This document shows, piece by piece, positions 1-4,890 of a stretch of DNA of 7,028 nt (position 1 is the stretch's first letter; every line of letters starts with the position of its first letter). The stretch covers positions 1 through 7,028 of the forward strand of contig AEPI01000076.1 of NCBI GenBank assembly GCA_000193795.2. Direction: 5' to 3'. This stretch comes from Neisseria lactamica NS19 (GTDB lineage: Bacteria; Pseudomonadota; Gammaproteobacteria; Burkholderiales; Neisseriaceae). Both the position numbers and the translations under genes were made by a program. Under the pieces are notes generated by a model, which worked only from the letters and a program-made list of their open reading frames with translations, was not told where the DNA came from and searched no databases.

Positions 1-30
1 GTCGGGAGCAACAGAAATCACCCTGCCGTC

Positions 31-50
31 ATTCCAGCGAAAGCGGGAAT
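31..50. repeat. Degenerate dRS3-like inverted repeat
   Basis: This 20-bp site reads attccagcgaaagcgggaat. It matches the Neisseria dRS3 pattern ATTCCC-N8-GGGAAT except for an A at the sixth base, which leaves one mismatch in an otherwise symmetrical stem. It forms the left boundary of a roughly 61-bp RS-like spacer (51-111) that ends at the next dRS3. That arrangement is the one known for Neisserial intergenic mosaic elements (NIMEs). The flanking bases are non-coding on both strands. Confidence 0.7.
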
Positions 51-111
51 CCGAAACGTAAAGTCTAAAGTAACCGCTTTACCCGATAAGTTTCCGCACC
101 GACAAACCTAG
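51..111. repeat. RS-like spacer of a NIME between two dRS3 copies
   Basis: This non-coding segment lies between the degenerate dRS3 at 31-50 and the perfect dRS3 at 112-131. It contains cccgataagtttccg at 82-96. The exact reverse complement of that 15-mer occurs at 3741-3755, beside the other dRS3 of the window. Sharing sequence with a second intergenic site shows that it is a dispersed repeat and not unique DNA. The NIME assignment rests on the dRS3-spacer-dRS3 arrangement and is an inference. Confidence 0.6.
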
Positions 112-131
112 ATTCCCGCCTGCGCGGGAAT
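112..131. repeat. dRS3 repeat (perfect consensus)
   Basis: The 20-bp sequence attcccgcctgcgcgggaat fits ATTCCC-N8-GGGAAT exactly. The surrounding 30 bp (107-136) recur at 3781-3810 with a single difference (G at 122, A at 3796). In Neisseria, dRS3 copies flank RS units and are known chromosomal targets for insertion of filamentous prophage DNA. No phage DNA is joined to this copy. Confidence 0.9.
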
Positions 132-219
132 GACGGATTTTCGGTTTCTGATTTTGGTTTTCTGTTTTGCATAAATGACGGATTTCGGGTTTCTGATTTC
201 GGTTTTCTGTTTTGCAGGA
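130..219. repeat. Two tandem 45-bp imperfect repeats
   Basis: Units 130-174 and 175-219 are 45 bp each and match at 40 of 45 positions by eye, without gaps. Both begin atgacggatt and share ttctgttttgca near the end. The first unit overlaps the right end of the dRS3 at 112-131, so the unit looks like an RS edge that was duplicated. The block is T-rich on the plus strand. There is no convincing open frame and no ribosome binding site here. It lies about 60 bp beyond the ptsI stop codon. Confidence 0.8.
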
Positions 220-277
220 ATGGAAAAATTTTAAATTGCGGGCATTGTTAAGTATTTCTATTTTTTACCTGCCGTAT

Positions 278-2053
278 TTATTTCCGCCCTTTGGCTTCGG
301 CTTCCTCCCCTGCCGGCGCGCTGTTCATCTGTTTGATCAGCTTTTCCGCCTTTTCCTCGTCCTCGCAGCGGACGATTTTGGCAATCTCGTTTTCGAGCTG
401 TGCGATATTGCTGTTTAGGATGATGTTTTTGACGGGCAGGATGTTGTTTGGATTCATCGAAAACCGGCGCAGCCCCATACCCAATAAAACGCGGGTAAAC
501 GCCGTATCGCCCGCCATTTCGCCGCACACGGACACGTCTTTTTCCATACGGTTGGCGGTGCGGATGATGTGTTGCAGCATTTTCAACACGGCGGGATGGC
601 CGGGGCGGTAGAGGTGGCCGACGCTGTCGTCGCTCCGGTCGACGGACAAGATATATTGAATCAGGTCGTTGGTGCCGATGGAGATGAAATCGACCGGTTT
701 CAAAATGCTGCCGACGGTCAGTGCGGCAGACGGGATTTCAATCATGCAGCCGACACCGACATCGCCGAAGGCATCGCCGCGTTCGGCAAGCTGGCGGCGG
801 GCGGTGTCCAAATGGATCAGGCACTGGCGCACCTCGGATACGGATGTAATCATCGGCCACATCATCCGCACGGGGCCGTGGACGGCGGCGCGGAGGATGG
901 CGCGCATCTGCGTGCGGAACATCACAGGCTCGGCAAGGCACAACCGGATGCCGGTCATCCCCAGCGCGGGGTTGAGGCTGCCGTTGGGCGTGCTGTTTTG
1001 TCCGAACCAGCGCGGGTTTTTATCCACGCCCAAATCAACGGTGCGGATGGTCACGCTTTTGCCCTTCATTTTTTTGACAATCACGCTGTAAACTTCATAC
1101 TGCTCGTCTTCAGACGGCATCGTATCGCGGTTCAGGTAAAGAAACTCGCTGCGGAACAGCCCGATGCCGTCTGCGCCGAGGTTGTGCAGCGGTTTCACGT
1201 CTTCGGCGGATTCTATATTGCCGACAAGCTCGATGCAGACCCCGTCGGCGGTGGCGGCGGCGGTTTTTTTGAGCTTGTTCAACTCGCGTTTGTGGCTGCG
1301 GTATTCGCGGGCACGGCGGCGGTATTCGTCCAAAACGGTTTCATCGGGCGCGATAATCAGGATGCCGTTGATGCCGTCCACGATGACCGTTTCGCCCTCG
1401 GTAATCAGTTTGCGCGCGTTGTGCAGCCCGACGACGGACGGGATGTCCAAACTCCTGCCCAAAATCGCCGTATGCCCGGTGGGGCCGCCGGCATCAGTAA
1501 CGAAGGCGGCAATGCGCTGCTCTTTAAACAAAACCGTGTCGGCGGGCGAAAGGTCGTGCGCGATCAGCACGGTTTCGTCAAACAGGTTGTCGGCGACTTC
1601 CAACTCGTTGCCCTGCCCGATCAGGTTGTTGTGGATGCGCCGGACGACTTGCAGCATATCCTGCTTGCGTTCGCGCAAATAGGCATCGTCCATATTGTCG
1701 AATTGGGCGGCGAGTTTGTCGCTCTGCTGCTTCAATGCCCATTCGGCGTTGATTTTTTGTTCCCTTAAAATATCGACGGGTTCGCGCGACAAGGTAACAT
1801 CGGTCAAGAGCATCAGGTGCAGCGAAATAAACGCGCCCAACTCGGTCGGGGCGTTTTCGGGAATCGCGCTGCGGAGCTGTTCCAACTCTTTGCGCGTGGC
1901 TTTGACGGCGGCATCGAAACGTTCGGCTTCGGCATCGATGTCCGCCCGGGCAACATCATACTGCGGCACTTCCTCCGTACCGCGCGCAATCAGGTGGGCG
2001 CAACCGACGGCAATGCCTTTGCCCGCCGCCACGCCGTGCAGCACGATACTCAT
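278..2053 (-). CDS. ptsI: Phosphoenolpyruvate-protein phosphotransferase (PTS enzyme I)
   Basis: Cytoplasmic EI autophosphorylates from PEP and passes the phosphate to HPr, the first step of the PTS. The protein has 591 residues, slightly longer than the E. coli enzyme. The N-terminal HPr-binding and phosphohistidine domain covers about 1-250, with the active histidine H194 in GGPTGHTAILGRS. The C-terminal PEP-binding TIM barrel covers about 265-570, with GLFRSEF (R301), IRTVDLGVDK (R337, K345), the metal ligands E439 in MIEIPSAA and D463 in GTNDLIQY, and the catalytic C510 in SVCGEMAGD. All key residues are present. The ATG overlaps the ptsH stop as TAATG, so translation is probably coupled. 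An AT-DUS lies inside the gene at 1109-1120 and encodes Met-Pro-Ser-Glu at 312-315. The segment around H194 departs from the more common GGRTSHT. The charged tail after about residue 575 looks like lineage-specific sequence. No hairpin-plus-T-tract terminator is visible after the stop. Confidence 0.97.
   Translation of the reverse strand: MSIVLHGVAAGKGIAVGCAHLIARGTEEVPQYDVARADIDAEAERFDAAVKATRKELEQLRSAIPENAPTELGAFISLHLMLLTDVTLSREPVDILREQKINAEWALKQQSDKLAAQFDNMDDAYLRERKQDMLQVVRRIHNNLIGQGNELEVADNLFDETVLIAHDLSPADTVLFKEQRIAAFVTDAGGPTGHTAILGRSLDIPSVVGLHNARKLITEGETVIVDGINGILIIAPDETVLDEYRRRAREYRSHKRELNKLKKTAAATADGVCIELVGNIESAEDVKPLHNLGADGIGLFRSEFLYLNRDTMPSEDEQYEVYSVIVKKMKGKSVTIRTVDLGVDKNPRWFGQNSTPNGSLNPALGMTGIRLCLAEPVMFRTQMRAILRAAVHGPVRMMWPMITSVSEVRQCLIHLDTARRQLAERGDAFGDVGVGCMIEIPSAALTVGSILKPVDFISIGTNDLIQYILSVDRSDDSVGHLYRPGHPAVLKMLQHIIRTANRMEKDVSVCGEMAGDTAFTRVLLGMGLRRFSMNPNNILPVKNIILNSNIAQLENEIAKIVRCEDEEKAEKLIKQMNSAPAGEEAEAKGRK
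1109..1120 (-). repeat. AT-DUS 12-mer inside ptsI
   Basis: The plus strand reads ttcagacggcat, so the exact 12-bp uptake sequence ATGCCGTCTGAA is on the minus strand, in the same orientation as ptsI. In Neisseria this motif is bound by the minor pilin ComP during transformation. It is one of two intragenic copies in the window. Confidence 0.95.
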
Positions 2054-2322
2054 TATTCGCCCTCGCCGAAACAGCCGTTGATTAAGTCGGACAGGGCGCG
2101 CATCGCTTCCGCCTCGTCCGCGCCGTCGGTTTCCAGTTCGATGACCGTACCTTTGGCGGCGGCGAGCATCATTAAGCCCATAATGCTTTTGCCGTTGACG
2201 CGGCTGCCGTCTTTCGTAACCCAGACTTCGCTTTTGAATTGGGACGCGGTTTGGGTGAACTTGCTGGACGCGCGTGCGTGGAGTCCGAGTTTGTTGATGA
2301 TTTCGATGGATTGTTTGAGCAT
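2053..2322 (-). CDS. ptsH: Phosphocarrier protein HPr
   Basis: HPr is the small cytoplasmic carrier that accepts phosphate from EI on a histidine and hands it to EIIA proteins. The 89-residue product is the usual length and shows both signature sites: H15 in KLGLHARAS, and S46 in VNGKSIMG, the serine that HPr kinase/phosphorylase modifies in organisms that have it. The start is supported by GGGA about 7 bases upstream (GGGAATCGAAATG). The gene lies 68 bp after the EIIA gene and overlaps ptsI by one base, forming an EIIA-ptsH-ptsI cluster on one strand. The presence of S46 fits HPr kinase control, but no hprK gene is in this window. In meningococcus, HPr has been reported to interact with the regulator CrgA; that is family knowledge and cannot be read here. 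Confidence 0.97.
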   Translation of the reverse strand: MLKQSIEIINKLGLHARASSKFTQTASQFKSEVWVTKDGSRVNGKSIMGLMMLAAAKGTVIELETDGADEAEAMRALSDLINGCFGEGE

Positions 2323-2345
2323 TTCGATTCCCGTTTTATGTATAT

Positions 2346-2360
2346 CGGCAGCAGATGCCG
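2346..2360 (-). promoter_or_regulatory. Small hairpin in the EIIA-ptsH gap, possible leader element
   Basis: CGGCA and TGCCG form a 5-bp GC-rich stem around a 5-base loop in the 68-bp gap before ptsH. On the minus strand it is followed by TATACATAAAAC, which holds a -10-like TATACA but no good -35 element. It could weakly attenuate read-through from the EIIA gene or lie beside an internal ptsH promoter. The sequence does not decide between these. Confidence 0.2.
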
Positions 2361-2389
2361 TTTAAAATATTTTCCTGCCCTGCCGCTTC

Positions 2390-2401
2390 TTCAGACGGCA
2401 T
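2390..2401 (-). repeat. AT-DUS overlapping the stop codon of the EIIA gene
   Basis: This is an exact DUS (ttcagacggcat on plus). On the minus strand its bases encode the last two residues, Ala-Val, and the TGA stop of the EIIA gene. A degenerate partner, atgccgttt at 2355-2363, would give a stem of about 7 bp around a long loop. Any terminator action here is therefore weak, consistent with read-through into ptsH. Confidence 0.93.
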
Positions 2402-2828
2402 TGCCGTTGCGCCGGCACACCAAATCTTCGGGCGCGGACGTGATGGCGAAAATACCCTTTACCGCCGCCTCCCTGACGCATTCGGTAAAGGCGGCAAGGT
2501 CTTCCGCCGCCGGCGAATATTGGACGGCCTTAACCATCATCGGCGCGTTCAGCCCGGTCAAAATCGCCGATTTGTTTTCGCGCACGAGGCGGCGGGCGGC
2601 ATTACAGGGGGTCGCGCCGAAGATGTCGGTCATAATCAATACGCCGCCGTTGTCGGGAAATTCCTGAAGCGCGGCAATGGCGTTGTTGATGATGTCGTCT
2701 TGGTCTTCCGTCGGCTGCACGCCGAGTATGCGGACGTTTTCAGGCAGCCCGCCCGGAAAAAAATGATGTGCCAGCTTGCGGTAGGCTTCGCCTATGGTTT
2801 CGTGTGTGATGATTAAAAGCCCTATCAT
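2391..2828 (-). CDS. PTS EIIA component, mannose (ManX/EIIA-Man) family
   Basis: The 145-residue protein is a stand-alone EIIA domain of the mannose family, a cytoplasmic protein that accepts phosphate from HPr. The start MIGLLIITHE places the phosphorylated histidine at H9. The central MTDIFGATPCNAA (66-78, with D68) and GLNAPMMVKA (92-101) are hallmarks of the family. Full-length E. coli ManX is an EIIA-EIIB fusion, but this protein ends after the EIIA domain, so no EIIB is attached. With no EIIB or EIIC gene nearby, a signalling role is more likely than sugar transport; this is inference. AGGA lies about 9 bases before the ATG. hpt lies 82 bp upstream and ptsH 68 bp downstream, all on the same strand. 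The C-terminus Asn-Ala-Val and the stop are written by an uptake sequence. Confidence 0.93.
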   Translation of the reverse strand: MIGLLIITHETIGEAYRKLAHHFFPGGLPENVRILGVQPTEDQDDIINNAIAALQEFPDNGGVLIMTDIFGATPCNAARRLVRENKSAILTGLNAPMMVKAVQYSPAAEDLAAFTECVREAAVKGIFAITSAPEDLVCRRNGNAV

Positions 2829-2870
2829 ATTGATGCGTCCTGTTCCTCATTATCCTGCCGGCGTATGGGC

Positions 2871-2905
2871 GCAATGCCGTCGGAAAGACCTTCAGACGGC
2901 ATTGC
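2871..2905 (-). terminator. DUS-containing hairpin downstream of hpt
   Basis: Arms gcaatgccgtc (2871-2881) and gacggcattgc (2895-2905) pair over 11 bp. After one G-A mismatch, three more pairs close a 5-base loop. The right arm contains an exact AT-DUS at 2891-2902 (ttcagacggcat). The left arm is a decayed copy (GCCGTCGGAA). It sits 5 bp past the hpt stop and before the EIIA gene. Inverted DUS pairs are a standard terminator design in Neisseria, but no T tract follows, so termination may be partial and the EIIA gene could still be reached from hpt. Confidence 0.75.
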
Positions 2906-2910
2906 ATCCC

Positions 2911-3474
2911 TTATTTTCCGCCCAATGCGTAAATCTCGCCCAAATTGCGCCAGCAGCCCGCCGCATCCATACCGTAACCGAAAACATAACGGTTCGGCAC
3001 ATCCAGTCCGACATAATCGGCGCGGACAGGCTTGGGTTTGTCGATCAGCTTGTTGGCGAACACCGCCGAACGGCAGCTTGCCGCACCCATTTCCAAAAGT
3101 TTGGCTTGAATGGCGGACATCGTATGCCCTTCGTCCAAAATATCGTCCAACACGACCACGTGCCTGCCCCGGATTTGTTCCGCATCGGGCATACGCTTCC
3201 AGTTGAACGCGCCGCCCTCCAGCTTGTCGCCGTAACGGGAAACATGAACATAATCAAAATCTAAGGGAAAGCGCAACAGCGGCAGCAACTGCCCCGTAAA
3301 CACCACCGCGCCGCCCATCACGGGCAGCAGCAGCGGATATTTATCCCCCAGGTCGCGCGTAATCCCGTCCGCCACTTTTTGCAGCGCGGCGCGGCATTGG
3401 TCGTGGTCGAACAAAAGCTCGGCGTTTTCAAGCATCGCCTGTGTTTCAAGGCGTTTGGTTTCCAAATCGGTCAT
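2911..3474 (-). CDS. hpt: Hypoxanthine(-guanine) phosphoribosyltransferase
   Basis: This cytoplasmic purine-salvage enzyme joins hypoxanthine, and probably guanine, to PRPP to give IMP or GMP. The 187 residues fit bacterial type I phosphoribosyltransferases. The PRPP-binding signature VVVLDDILDEGHT (106-118) is intact, with acidic D110 and D111 and the catalytic-base position D114. The N-terminal GGAVVF loop is at 54-59. K142 (NKLIDKP) and the segment NRYVFGYGMD (161-170) correspond to the purine-binding part of the family. Which base is preferred cannot be judged from sequence. The annotated ATG has no clear Shine-Dalgarno sequence (CCCCTGTTTACC precedes it). A second ATG at residue 14 has AGG only 4 bases upstream. 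I keep the first start because residues 1-13 are open and it lies 34 bp from a TATAAT box. The gene precedes the PTS cluster on the same strand. Confidence 0.95.
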   Translation of the reverse strand: MTDLETKRLETQAMLENAELLFDHDQCRAALQKVADGITRDLGDKYPLLLPVMGGAVVFTGQLLPLLRFPLDFDYVHVSRYGDKLEGGAFNWKRMPDAEQIRGRHVVVLDDILDEGHTMSAIQAKLLEMGAASCRSAVFANKLIDKPKPVRADYVGLDVPNRYVFGYGMDAAGCWRNLGEIYALGGK

Positions 3475-3507
3475 GGTAAACAGGGGAAATCAGTTGGAAA
3501 AAAAGAA

Positions 3508-3536
3508 ATTATAAACCCAAATCGTGCCGAGGTCGT
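3508..3536 (-). promoter_or_regulatory. Candidate hpt promoter (TATAAT -10 box)
   Basis: The minus strand reads TATAAT at 3513-3508, a perfect -10 hexamer, 34 bp before the hpt ATG. That would give a leader of roughly 27 bases. The hexamer 17 bp further upstream is ACGACC, a poor -35, and it falls within the AG-dialect uptake sequence. The box also lies in an A/T-rich run, so a chance match is possible. Confidence 0.4.
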
Positions 3537-3541
3537 CTGAA
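3530..3541 (+). repeat. Variant uptake sequence AGGTCGTCTGAA (AG-mucDUS dialect)
   Basis: This exact 12-mer is identical to the DUS dialect described for the N. mucosa group and differs from the local AT-DUS at two positions. It has no partner arm close by, unlike the pair at 3918-3962. It lies just upstream of the candidate -10 box of hpt. Confidence 0.75.
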
Positions 3542-3654
3542 ATCCCGCCGCTGCCTTGCCCTGTTTTGCCGTTTTGTGAACTTGGAAAACCATTTTCGCA
3601 GACAAAGCCCGCGTGGCGGGCGTTGGCGGAATGCACTGAAGCGGTTTAGTTGCA

Positions 3655-3725
3655 GTAGGTCGGATTCTCAAATCCGACGGCTTTTGGGATGGCAGGTTTT
3701 TGTCGGATACAAGTATCCGACCTAC
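3655..3725. repeat. Composite inverted-repeat element built on GTCGGAT
   Basis: The outer arms gtaggtcggat (3655-3665) and atccgacctac (3715-3725) are perfect 11-bp complements that bracket the element. Each end also forms its own hairpin: gtcggatt-ctca-aatccgac (3659-3678) and gtcggatac-aa-gtatccgac (3702-3721). The ends can therefore pair either internally or with each other. No coding frame is associated. It resembles a small dispersed Neisseria repeat or a MITE-like unit, but I cannot assign it to a named family. Confidence 0.7.
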
Positions 3726-3740
3726 GACCGGTTATCCGCA

Positions 3741-3810
3741 CGGAAACTTATCGGGCAAAAAGGTTTCCTCAATTCCGCATCCTAGATTCCCGCCTACGCG
3801 GGAATGACGG
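3741..3810. repeat. NIME remnant: RS fragment plus perfect dRS3
   Basis: The dRS3 attcccgcctacgcgggaat occupies 3786-3805. The 30 bp at 3781-3810 match 107-136 with one difference. The fragment cggaaacttatcggg at 3741-3755 is the exact reverse complement of 82-96. Only one dRS3 is seen here, so this is a partial element. Relative to the first copy its RS part is inverted while its dRS3 flank is in direct orientation, which shows rearrangement. Confidence 0.8.
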
Positions 3811-3917
3811 GGCTAAATAAGCTGCTGTATCAAAAGTTAAATTATCTGCGATATATCAAAGTCCCCTCTTCCCACCTCCAAAGCAGAAAACCGTTTCAGT
3901 ATCCGTCAAACTTGTGA

Positions 3918-3962
3918 AAAGGTCGTCTGAAAACCTAAAAATACGGTTTTCAGACGACCTTT
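3918..3962 (-). terminator. ligE terminator made of inverted AGGTCGTCTGAA copies
   Basis: Perfect 18-bp arms, aaaggtcgtctgaaaacc (3918-3935) and its complement (3945-3962), enclose a 9-base loop. On the minus strand the stem ends in CCTTTT, so it acts as an intrinsic terminator 13 bp after the ligE stop. Each arm contains one AG-mucDUS 12-mer (3920-3931 and 3949-3960). No other gene ends nearby on the plus strand. Confidence 0.9.
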
Positions 3963-3975
3963 CGACCATCCGCTT

Positions 3976-4800
3976 TTACCTGTCCGTCCTGACCCGCACA
4001 AACGTGGCGAATTTCGGCGTACCTTTCTGCGTAAAGCCACGGTAGCGGTAGGTAATCAGCGTGCCGATTTTTGGCGGATTGTCGCGGTCTTTGTCTTTGA
4101 AACCGCTGCCGATGCGGAATTCGCCGTGCCGGTTTTTGCAGCCGACCGCGCCCAACCGTCCGGCGTTTCGCCCTTTGCCTTCATAGTGCCGCGTTACCGT
4201 GCATTCGTCGTCGTATTGGCTTTTCAGCTTCAATAATTGGCTGCTCCTGCCGCCGCTGTAACGGGATTCGGGCTGACGCAGCATCACGCCTTCGCCGCCC
4301 TGCGCTTCGATTTGTTTTAAAAAGTCCATCGCGTGCTGCCGGTCGCGCACTTTGATTTGCGGGATGATGGTAATCGGCGCGTTCGGATGCGTTTTCAGCC
4401 ACTGCGTTGCGACTGCCAAACGTTGGTAGAGATTGCCCTGCGCCTTGGGTACGTCGAAAACGTGCAGGCGGATGCCGCGCCAATCGCCGGAAGACGAACG
4501 CACGGCGGCGGAAATCTGCTCGAACTGACCGCGTCCGCTATACAATTCACCGTCCAAAGGATAAGGCGGAAACTGCGCGGTAAAACCTTTGGACGGAGCA
4601 AACGCATACCCCTGACGGCTTATCAGATGCTTTCCGTCCCAATACGCGCGCACGCCGTCGAGTTTCTCGCTCATCGCCCAGCCTGCAATCTCTTGGTCTT
4701 TGTATTCTTGCGCCAACATCAAATCCGCCGCGCTTGCCGATGCAGGGATGAAAACCGCCGTAAAAATCGGTATGATGACCCTGATTGTCTTCTTAATCAT
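3976..4800 (-). CDS. ligE: Periplasmic ATP-dependent DNA ligase (LigE type)
   Basis: A minimal ATP-dependent ligase of 274 residues that seals nicks through a lysyl-AMP intermediate. Residues 1-24 form a signal peptide: KK near the start, a hydrophobic stretch VIIPIFTAVFI, then ASASA-AD with cleavage likely after A24 or A25. The nucleotidyltransferase motifs follow: I EKLDGVR (45-51, nucleophile K46), III LDGELYSG (82-89), IIIa LHVFDV (112-117), IV EGVMLR (170-175) and V LLKLK (189-193). The OB-fold runs from about 197 to the end. There is no HhH, zinc or BRCT domain. The ATG at 4800 is chosen because GGGGA lies 5 bases upstream. The frame could extend four codons to a TTG, but that would place the Shine-Dalgarno sequence inside the gene. 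The export signal implies action on extracytoplasmic DNA; links to transformation or biofilm DNA are family knowledge. The gene is divergent from the hydrolase at 4891. Confidence 0.95.
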   Translation of the reverse strand: MIKKTIRVIIPIFTAVFIPASASAADLMLAQEYKDQEIAGWAMSEKLDGVRAYWDGKHLISRQGYAFAPSKGFTAQFPPYPLDGELYSGRGQFEQISAAVRSSSGDWRGIRLHVFDVPKAQGNLYQRLAVATQWLKTHPNAPITIIPQIKVRDRQHAMDFLKQIEAQGGEGVMLRQPESRYSGGRSSQLLKLKSQYDDECTVTRHYEGKGRNAGRLGAVGCKNRHGEFRIGSGFKDKDRDNPPKIGTLITYRYRGFTQKGTPKFATFVRVRTDR

Positions 4801-4890
4801 CTGATTCCCCAAATATCAAAACAGGCGGCAAACCGCCATAAAACAAACGGCAAACCCGATGCCGTCTGAAAACCGTTTAGGAACACGCCG
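4801..4890. promoter_or_regulatory. Divergent intergenic region between ligE and the MBL-fold gene
   Basis: Both genes must start transcription in or near these 90 bp unless promoters lie further inside the coding regions. It holds a GC hairpin ggcgg-caaa-ccgcc (4824-4837), which would sit in a ligE leader, and an AT-DUS at 4859-4870. Possible outer arms aaacgg (4845-4850) and ccgttt (4873-4878) flank the DUS. I see no convincing -35/-10 pair on either strand. Confidence 0.4.
4859..4870 (+). repeat. Single AT-DUS in the divergent promoter region
   Basis: This exact ATGCCGTCTGAA lies 20 bp before the start of the MBL-fold gene. It has no inverted DUS partner nearby, so it is an uptake signal and not a terminator arm. 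Confidence 0.93.

Larger units (their letters stand above)
3475..3975. other. Repeat-rich intergenic region between ligE and hpt
   Basis: These 501 bp hold no supportable gene. In order they contain a possible hpt promoter, an AG-dialect uptake sequence (3530-3541), a small hairpin gcccgc-gtg-gcgggc (3607-3621), a composite GTCGGAT inverted repeat (3655-3725), RS and dRS3 remnants (3741-3810), about 107 bp with nothing I recognise (3811-3917), and the ligE terminator (3918-3962). A 66-codon frame on the minus strand (3471-3671) crosses the repeats and has no family signature, so I do not call it. Confidence 0.8.

Noticed and set aside
212..418. 68-codon plus-strand frame with a hydrophobic start, possible small membrane protein
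   Set aside because: It begins in the T-rich tandem repeat and runs antisense into the ptsI 3' end. The hydrophobicity follows from T-rich sequence, and no ribosome binding site is seen.
569..1768. 399-codon open frame on the plus strand, opposite ptsI
   Set aside because: It lies wholly antisense to a gene with a complete set of EI catalytic motifs. Its translation is rich in low-complexity G, A, D and V with no family signature. This is the usual antisense shadow of a GC-rich gene.
2739..2750. ttcaggcagccc, one base from the AG-simDUS dialect (AGGCTGCCTGAA)
   Set aside because: It matches 11 of 12 positions but lies inside the EIIA coding region (Gly-Leu-Pro-Glu), has no partner and can be explained by codon use.
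3607..3621. Hairpin gcccgc-gtg-gcgggc as a terminator
   Set aside because: The 6-bp stem has no T tract and no gene ends nearby, so it is left as a minor structure.
3471..3671. 66-codon minus-strand frame just upstream of hpt
   Set aside because: It overlaps the hpt start by 4 bases, which looks operon-like, but it spans an uptake sequence, a hairpin and part of the GTCGGAT repeat. Its peptide has no recognisable features.
4801..4812. Four-codon extension of ligE to a TTG start
   Set aside because: The extension would code through GGGGA, the Shine-Dalgarno sequence of the ATG at 4800. The ATG also gives a cleaner signal peptide.
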